From an uncultured Oscillibacter sp. (lineage in GTDB: Bacteria > Bacillota > Clostridia > Oscillospirales > Oscillospiraceae): DNA of 10,220 bases. The translations under genes and the position numbers were made by a program. Of this stretch, positions 6,321 to 10,220 are shown piece after piece (within the stretch, counting starts at the first letter, position 1; the number at the start of each line of letters is the position of its first letter). Where the stretch lies: positions 1 through 10,220 of the forward strand of contig CAJUQM010000063.1 of NCBI GenBank assembly GCA_910588005.1, written 5' to 3'. The notes under the pieces were generated by a model, which searched no databases, had not been told where the DNA came from, and saw only the letters and a program-made list of their open reading frames with translations.

Positions 6321-8072
6321 TCATTCGTCCGCCTCGATCACTTCAAATTCGTCCTTGGCTTTCAGCCGAAGCCGGTGGTCAAGGAACTTCTCGATGTCAA
6401 AGAGGTTCTTTTCGTCAGCATCCGCCGTGTACTGGAAGTTGGGATGCCTCGTCAGGTCGTATTTGTCCGACAGGAACGGCCTCACGCCCCGCAGCTGGAG
6501 GATGCACTTGCCGCCGTCCAGCACCGCCAGCTCGTCCACCGAGGCCAGCTCATGGCCGAGTTTCTGGAAGTTCTGGCTGTGGGATTCCTGGCTGCCCTTG
6601 CTGATGCCCGTGTTGTAGCTGTCTATGGTCTCCTTGCCCAGGGCGGCGCTCAGTTCTTTCAGCGTGGTCGGCTCAGAGCCGCCGAGGAAGATGCGGGAGT
6701 CGCAGTTGCCGATGATGGTGTCGGCGTTGTCCTTGTAGATCGCCTTGAGCTGGCTCTGCGCCTGCAATACCAGACAGGCGGAAATCTCACGGCTGCGGAT
6801 GGTCGCCATCAGCTTTTCCAGGTTGGGTATCTGCCCGATATTGGCGCACTCGTCGATCAGGCAGCGCACATGGACCGGGAGCCGCCCGCCGTACACATCG
6901 TCCGCTTTTTCGCAGAGCAAATTGAAAAGCTGGCTGTATATCATGGAGATCAGGAAGTTAAAGGTGCTGTCCGTGTCGCTCATGATAAGGAACAGCGCCG
7001 TTTTCCGGTCCCCCAGCGTGTCCAACTCCAGCTCGTCATACCGGGTGATCTCCCGCAGTTCAGCGATGTCAAAGGGGGCCAGCCGTGCGCCGCAGGAGAT
7101 CAGGATAGACTTTGCCGTCTTGCCGGCCGCCAGCTTGTAGAGTTTATATTGGCGGACGGCGAAGTGGTCCGGGTCTTTCGTTTCCAGGGCCTCAAACATC
7201 TGGTCAACGGGGTTCTGGAACGTCTCATCGTCCTCCCGGACCTCCATAGCGTTCAGGAACGTGATGAGCGTACCGAAGTTCTGCTCCTCCACGGGCGCGA
7301 CATAGTGGATATAGGCGATGAGCGCCGTGTAAAGGAGCTTTTCGGCTTTCTCCCAGAACTGGTCCCCGCCTTTGCTCTCGCCCTGCGTGTTCACCATCAG
7401 GGTCGTCACCAGTTTCAAAATGTCTTTCTCCGAGTGGATATACGCAAACGGGTTATAGTGCATCGACTTCTTGAAATTGATGGAATTGAACACTTTTATG
7501 CGGTATTTCTGGTGCAAAAGTGCGTTCCCGCATTCGCATAATACCGTGCCTTTCGGGTCGGTCAAAACATACGAGCTGTGGCACTGGAGCAGGTTGGGCT
7601 TGATCCAGAACCGGGTCTTGCCGGAGCCGGAGCCGCCGACGATCAGCACGTTCTTGTTCCGGGCGTGGGCGGGGTTCTTGGGCCGGTTCCCCATCATCAG
7701 GCGCTCCGTCCGGGTCAGGATGACATTGTTCTCGAACACCGGGTCTGCGAAAGGCTCGATGTCCTTTGCCGTCCCCCATCTTGCGGACCCGTATTCCTCA
7801 TTGTGGCGGTACTTCTTGGCGTTCTTGCTCCGCACATAGACCACCAGCCGGAACCCCGCGCCGATAACGAGGCCGAGGCACAGGTCAAAGGGGTGGAGGC
7901 TGGGCAGGGGGTTGCTCCACGCCGTACCCATACAGGCAAAAAAGCTGGCGAGCTTTGCGGAAATGTCCGCCCCGGCCGCCAGCCGCCACGCCTCCCCGAT
8001 GTTGGAGCAGAACAGCCCGATGATGACATAGGGCAGGTTCAGGATGATGAGCTTCTTTGTTTTCTGGTTCAT
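6321..8072 (-). CDS. virD4: VirD4/TraG-type coupling protein (PcfC-like)
   Basis: This 583-residue type IV coupling ATPase recruits the relaxase-DNA complex to the secretion channel and helps pump DNA through it. Two N-terminal transmembrane helices (about 9-25 and 62-80) anchor it. The cytoplasmic part carries Walker A GGSGSGKT at 146-153 (Lys152), a DPKGTVL segment just after it, and Walker B CLIDECANIG with Asp407-Glu408. The later TraG/VirD4 block ATIRSREISACLVLQAQSQL and the IIGNCDSRIFLGG segment follow. Length is normal for the compact Gram-positive coupling proteins. The ATG at 8072 overlaps the pcfB stop as ATGA and has AGGAG at 8081-8085, eight bases upstream, so the two are translationally coupled, fitting the known PcfB-PcfC partnership of pCF10. 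The acidic tail (DEFEVIEADE) ends just before a terminator-like hairpin. Confidence 0.95.
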   Translation of the reverse strand: MNQKTKKLIILNLPYVIIGLFCSNIGEAWRLAAGADISAKLASFFACMGTAWSNPLPSLHPFDLCLGLVIGAGFRLVVYVRSKNAKKYRHNEEYGSARWGTAKDIEPFADPVFENNVILTRTERLMMGNRPKNPAHARNKNVLIVGGSGSGKTRFWIKPNLLQCHSSYVLTDPKGTVLCECGNALLHQKYRIKVFNSINFKKSMHYNPFAYIHSEKDILKLVTTLMVNTQGESKGGDQFWEKAEKLLYTALIAYIHYVAPVEEQNFGTLITFLNAMEVREDDETFQNPVDQMFEALETKDPDHFAVRQYKLYKLAAGKTAKSILISCGARLAPFDIAELREITRYDELELDTLGDRKTALFLIMSDTDSTFNFLISMIYSQLFNLLCEKADDVYGGRLPVHVRCLIDECANIGQIPNLEKLMATIRSREISACLVLQAQSQLKAIYKDNADTIIGNCDSRIFLGGSEPTTLKELSAALGKETIDSYNTGISKGSQESHSQNFQKLGHELASVDELAVLDGGKCILQLRGVRPFLSDKYDLTRHPNFQYTADADEKNLFDIEKFLDHRLRLKAKDEFEVIEADE

Positions 8073-8548
8073 CGCTCACGCTCCTGTTTCTTCTCCCTCG
8101 TCTTGGCGGGGATGGACTTGGCGAGGTCTTTCAGGCGCGACAGGGCTTTCAGGACGCTGGGCCGTTTCTCCCTGTGCGCCAGCTTTGCGGAATACTCCTT
8201 GAAAGCGGCGGTCAGCACATCGGCGTCCTTTGCCTTGAAGAACACCATGAACCGGGGCGGCTCCTGCGACACGTCCTTGCGGATGGCGTAGTCCACGCCG
8301 TATTTGTTCAGCACCCGCTCAAAGTCCCGGATGCCGCTCTTTGCGATGTCGATCTGCTGCGCCCCCTGGTCCTTGCGGATCAGCTTTTCCACCGTCATCT
8401 TCCCGTGGTCGCCCTCCGCCGCCTTGCCAGCCTTTACCCTCGCCCGGTGCTGGGCGTACTTGCGGAACGCCGCCACCAGCGTCCTGCCGGACAGCTTGCT
8501 GGTGCTTATCATCAGATTGACTGTTCTGTTCTCCACTTCCTCCTGCAA
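8069..8548 (-). CDS. PcfB-like relaxosome accessory protein (DUF3801 family), TTG start
   Basis: This 159-residue soluble, basic protein has the layout of the PcfB/DUF3801 family. An N-terminal segment is rich in Ser/Thr and hydrophobic residues (NRTVNLMISTSKLSGRTLVA), a central helical part contains GIRDFERVLNKYGVDYAIRK, and then comes PPRFMVFFKAKDADVLTAAF. A Lys/Arg-rich tail ends the protein. In pCF10, PcfB works with the relaxase PcfG and the coupling protein PcfC at the origin-bound complex. The start is TTG at 8548, with AAAGGAGG at 8557-8564 and eight bases between; no in-frame ATG before the conserved region is as well placed. The stop overlaps the coupling-protein start by four bases. 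The relaxase itself is not in this window. Confidence 0.88.
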   Translation of the reverse strand: MQEEVENRTVNLMISTSKLSGRTLVAAFRKYAQHRARVKAGKAAEGDHGKMTVEKLIRKDQGAQQIDIAKSGIRDFERVLNKYGVDYAIRKDVSQEPPRFMVFFKAKDADVLTAAFKEYSAKLAHREKRPSVLKALSRLKDLAKSIPAKTREKKQERER

Positions 8549-8592
8549 ATCTTATTCCTCCTTTCTCGCGGCGTTGGAGGTTTGCCGGGGCC

Positions 8593-9135
8593 TCAGATGT
8601 GGAACGCCGGGAAGTCCTTTCCATCGGCGCACAGGGTCACGGTATGGTCTGCGAAATAGACCACGGCGGCGATCACGTCCTCGGCGGAGAGGGAAACGCC
8701 GTCCCCGTCCTCATCGCATTTGTAGACGATGACAGGCCCCAGCAGATACCGCTCCCGGCCCAAGTTCAGGACGTGGCTGCCGTCAAACACGATGGTCAGC
8801 CCCTCCACATCCAGCCCGCCATCGGACACCACCTCCAGGCAGTCGTAGCTGCCCCTGCTCTCGATCTCGTCCCAGCACTGGGTCTCCTGCATGACCTCCG
8901 GGGTCTTGTCCGGGCGCATCACCATCACGATGGAGTCCACCTCGTCCTCCGGGGTCTCCTCCTCGTCCGCCGCGCCGTGCAGATAGTCCTCCAGGGAGTC
9001 CACCAGCCGCTGGTAGCTGGCGGTATCGCCCCGCACATCCCCGCCGACAGCCATGCCCGCAAGGGCAGGGAGGCCGTCCGGCAGAGATACATTGATGTTC
9101 ACATCACCGTTAAAGTGAAAATGGATACTGTTCAT
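8593..9135 (-). CDS. Acidic accessory protein of unknown function
   Basis: This 180-residue, strongly acidic protein has no signal peptide or membrane segment and is therefore probably cytoplasmic. A short beta-type N-terminus (IHFHFNGDVNINVSLP) leads into a Glu/Asp-rich linker at about 50-67 (LEDYLHGAADEEETPEDEVD). A C-terminal domain (about 68-180) begins IVMVMRPDKTPEV and contains GPVIVYKCDEDGDGVSLSAE near 133-152. The order of a short strand with a Pro-Asp turn, then a late 'G..IV..DGD..SLS.ED' region, loosely recalls DUF3846-type proteins of mobile elements; this resemblance is weak and by eye. It lies between parB and pcfB, 44 bases before pcfB, after a terminator-like hairpin. The ATG at 9135 has AAAAGGAG eleven bases upstream, a long spacing, with a three-codon open frame between. 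Confidence 0.75.
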   Translation of the reverse strand: MNSIHFHFNGDVNINVSLPDGLPALAGMAVGGDVRGDTASYQRLVDSLEDYLHGAADEEETPEDEVDSIVMVMRPDKTPEVMQETQCWDEIESRGSYDCLEVVSDGGLDVEGLTIVFDGSHVLNLGRERYLLGPVIVYKCDEDGDGVSLSAEDVIAAVVYFADHTVTLCADGKDFPAFHI

Positions 9136-9143
9136 AGGCTCAT
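9132..9143 (-). other. Three-codon mini-ORF (M-S-L-stop) coupled to the unknown acidic gene
   Basis: ATG AGC CTA TGA sits between the ribosome binding site (AAAAGGAG, 9147-9154) and the ATG at 9135. Its TGA overlaps that ATG in an ATGA arrangement. Spacing from the binding site is three bases to the mini-ORF and eleven to the gene, neither ideal. It may be coincidence or a small translational control. Confidence 0.3.
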
Positions 9144-9163
9144 AAGCTCCTTTTCTGTTTCAT

Positions 9164-9190
9164 AAAAAATACGCCCCGCAAAAGGGCGCT
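9164..9190 (-). terminator. Probable intrinsic terminator after parB
   Basis: On the minus strand the sequence directly after the parB TAA holds CGCCC, a seven-base loop, then GGGCG, followed by TATTTTTT. The five-pair stem is short but all G-C, and the T-run is good. It lies 29 bases before the next start codon, so the downstream gene would depend on read-through or on a promoter inside parB. Confidence 0.6.
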
Positions 9191-10093
9191 TTACCGCTGC
9201 TGGTCCCGCTGCCTCCGCCTCTGCCACTGTTCCAGCAGCCGCAGGATGGTGTCGCTCATCTGCTTGGGGGTGTAGGACTTGGGGAAGAACTTCTGCAAGT
9301 CGCTGGTCTTGAATGCCACCTGCCCCAGGTCGTCCTTTTTCACCTCATCCATGATGCCGCACATATCGTCCAGGGTGCAGCCTCCCTCCTGGCTCTTTTT
9401 CCTCATGTGCTGGGCCTGGGAGAGGGACGGGGCCGCCTGCGCGTAGTCCATCGCTTCCAAAAATGACCGCTGTTCCTCCGGGTTCAGGTAGGACAGCTCC
9501 ACGGCGGGGGTCATGGAGATTTTCTTCTCGTCCACCATGTCCAGCACTTCGGGGATCAGGTTCGTCAGGCGGATATAGCGGCGCACGGAGTCTTTGCTCG
9601 TGCCGGCCTGTTCCGCGATGATGTCCCTGGATTTTTTCCCGTCCAACTTGTGCGCGTCTTGCTCACAAGTTAAGTCGCTCCGGCTCCCCTGGTGCTTCAT
9701 GGCCTCCAGTTTCATCTTGTAGGCCATCGCCCTCTCGCTGGGCAGGATGCTCTCCCGCTGGAGGTTGGAGTCCACCATCATAATGACGGCGGCGTCATCG
9801 TCCAAGTCCCGGACGATGACCGGGAGGGCGTCCAGCCCGGCCAGCTCCGCCGCGTGGTGCCGCCTGTGGCCGGAGATGATCTCGTACCCGCCCTCCGGGT
9901 GCGGGCGCACGATGAGGGGGTTGGCAATCCCCACCTGCTTGATGCTCTCCACCGTCTCGGCCATAGCGTCATCGTCCAGCACCTTGAACGGGTGGCCCTT
10001 GAAAGGGCGCAGCTCGGAAATGGGCATCCGCTGTACCTGTTCGGTGGCGGCCTCCGACTGGACCTCCGCCTCGCTCTTTTTGCGTCTTGGCAT
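9191..10093 (-). CDS. ParB/Spo0J-family DNA-binding protein
   Basis: This 300-residue protein has the ParB N-terminal nucleotide-binding domain at about 22-115: ISELRPFKGHPFKV, then IVRPHPEGGYEIISGHRRHH with the box II motif written GHRRHHAA at 75-82 (most ParB proteins have GERR), and VDSNLQRESILPSERA. A helix-turn-helix region lies near 155-176 (SRDIIAEQAGTSKDSVRRYI), and a helical basic tail follows (EQWQRRRQRDQQR). The family binds parS-like sites and spreads as a CTP-dependent clamp in partition; copies in ICEs may aid maintenance or regulate transfer genes. No ParA partner is visible; it could lie upstream beyond the right edge. The ATG at 10093 is preceded by AAAAGAGGTG at 10101-10110. 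The gene sits between two terminator-like hairpins, so it may be expressed apart from the transfer genes. Confidence 0.92.
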   Translation of the reverse strand: MPRRKKSEAEVQSEAATEQVQRMPISELRPFKGHPFKVLDDDAMAETVESIKQVGIANPLIVRPHPEGGYEIISGHRRHHAAELAGLDALPVIVRDLDDDAAVIMMVDSNLQRESILPSERAMAYKMKLEAMKHQGSRSDLTCEQDAHKLDGKKSRDIIAEQAGTSKDSVRRYIRLTNLIPEVLDMVDEKKISMTPAVELSYLNPEEQRSFLEAMDYAQAAPSLSQAQHMRKKSQEGGCTLDDMCGIMDEVKKDDLGQVAFKTSDLQKFFPKSYTPKQMSDTILRLLEQWQRRRQRDQQR

Positions 10094-10129
10094 TTGTGTT
10101 CACCTCTTTTCTCAATGTGGGTTTATGGG

Positions 10130-10181
10130 AAAACAAAAAAAGGCGTGTACCCAGCCCCGCAAGGGGGCGAGATACACGCCT
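10130..10181 (-). terminator. Intrinsic terminator or attenuator upstream of parB
   Basis: AGGCGTGTA at 10141-10149 pairs perfectly with TACACGCCT at 10173-10181, and inside it CCCC at 10154-10157 pairs with GGGG around GCAA. On the minus strand the hairpin is followed by TTTTTTTGTTTT, a strong terminator signal. It ends about 37 bases before the parB start. Either it ends an upstream transcript that lies off the window, or it is an attenuator in the parB leader. Confidence 0.75.
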
Positions 10182-10220
10182 ATGTAGTCACCTGAAAGCA
10201 CAAAAAAAGAGCGGATACCG

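Noticed and set aside
6012..7541. A 509-codon plus-strand frame opposite the maff2 and virD4 genes
   Set aside because: It is a shadow of the coupling-protein gene, whose minus-strand translation carries both Walker motifs.

Overview
The window is a GC-rich stretch of a conjugative element, most likely an integrative and conjugative element (ICE) of a gut Clostridia/Oscillospiraceae-type Firmicute. The evidence is strong AGGAGG-type ribosome binding sites, three TTG start codons, and protein families known from Tn1549-like and Clostridioides difficile CTn-type ICEs: PcfB, TraG/VirD4, Maff2, CD1112-type VirB6/TrbL, PrgI, VirB4 and CD1108-type NlpC/P60. No integrase, relaxase, attachment site or cargo gene lies in the window, so 'ICE' rather than 'plasmid' is an inference.

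All ten genes I support are on the minus strand, so the window reads from right to left. At the right edge is an intrinsic-terminator-like hairpin (10130-10181), then a ParB-family gene (9191-10093), a second terminator-like hairpin (9164-9190) and an acidic protein of unknown function (8593-9135). The transfer block follows: PcfB-like relaxosome accessory protein (8069-8548), VirD4-type coupling ATPase (6321-8072, ATGA overlap with pcfB), a terminator-like hairpin, two tandem genes for the same 73-residue Maff2 membrane protein (5876-6097 and 5448-5669), a VirB6/TrbL-like polytopic membrane protein (4495-5361), a PrgI-like membrane protein (4003-4476), the VirB4 ATPase (1686-4121) and the first 564 residues of a membrane-anchored NlpC/P60 cell-wall hydrolase (1693 to the left edge).

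Together these are the core of a Gram-positive type IV secretion system. PcfB and VirD4 bring the relaxase-DNA complex to the channel. VirB6-like, PrgI-like and VirB4 proteins form and power the inner-membrane translocase, and the NlpC/P60 protein opens the peptidoglycan. The order resembles the prgF-H-I-J-K plus pcfB-C gene set of enterococcal pCF10, which puts Maff2 at the small-membrane-subunit position.

The most unusual part is 5391-6316. There the maff2 gene is duplicated with an identical protein and only four silent differences, all transitions. The spacers have diverged strongly, and each gene is bracketed by GC-rich hairpins. I found no defence, CRISPR, RNA gene or insertion sequence. 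The long plus-strand open frames are antisense shadows produced by high GC content. No gene-free stretch exceeds 300 bases; the two longest spacers (5670-5875 and 6098-6320) are described in the entries.
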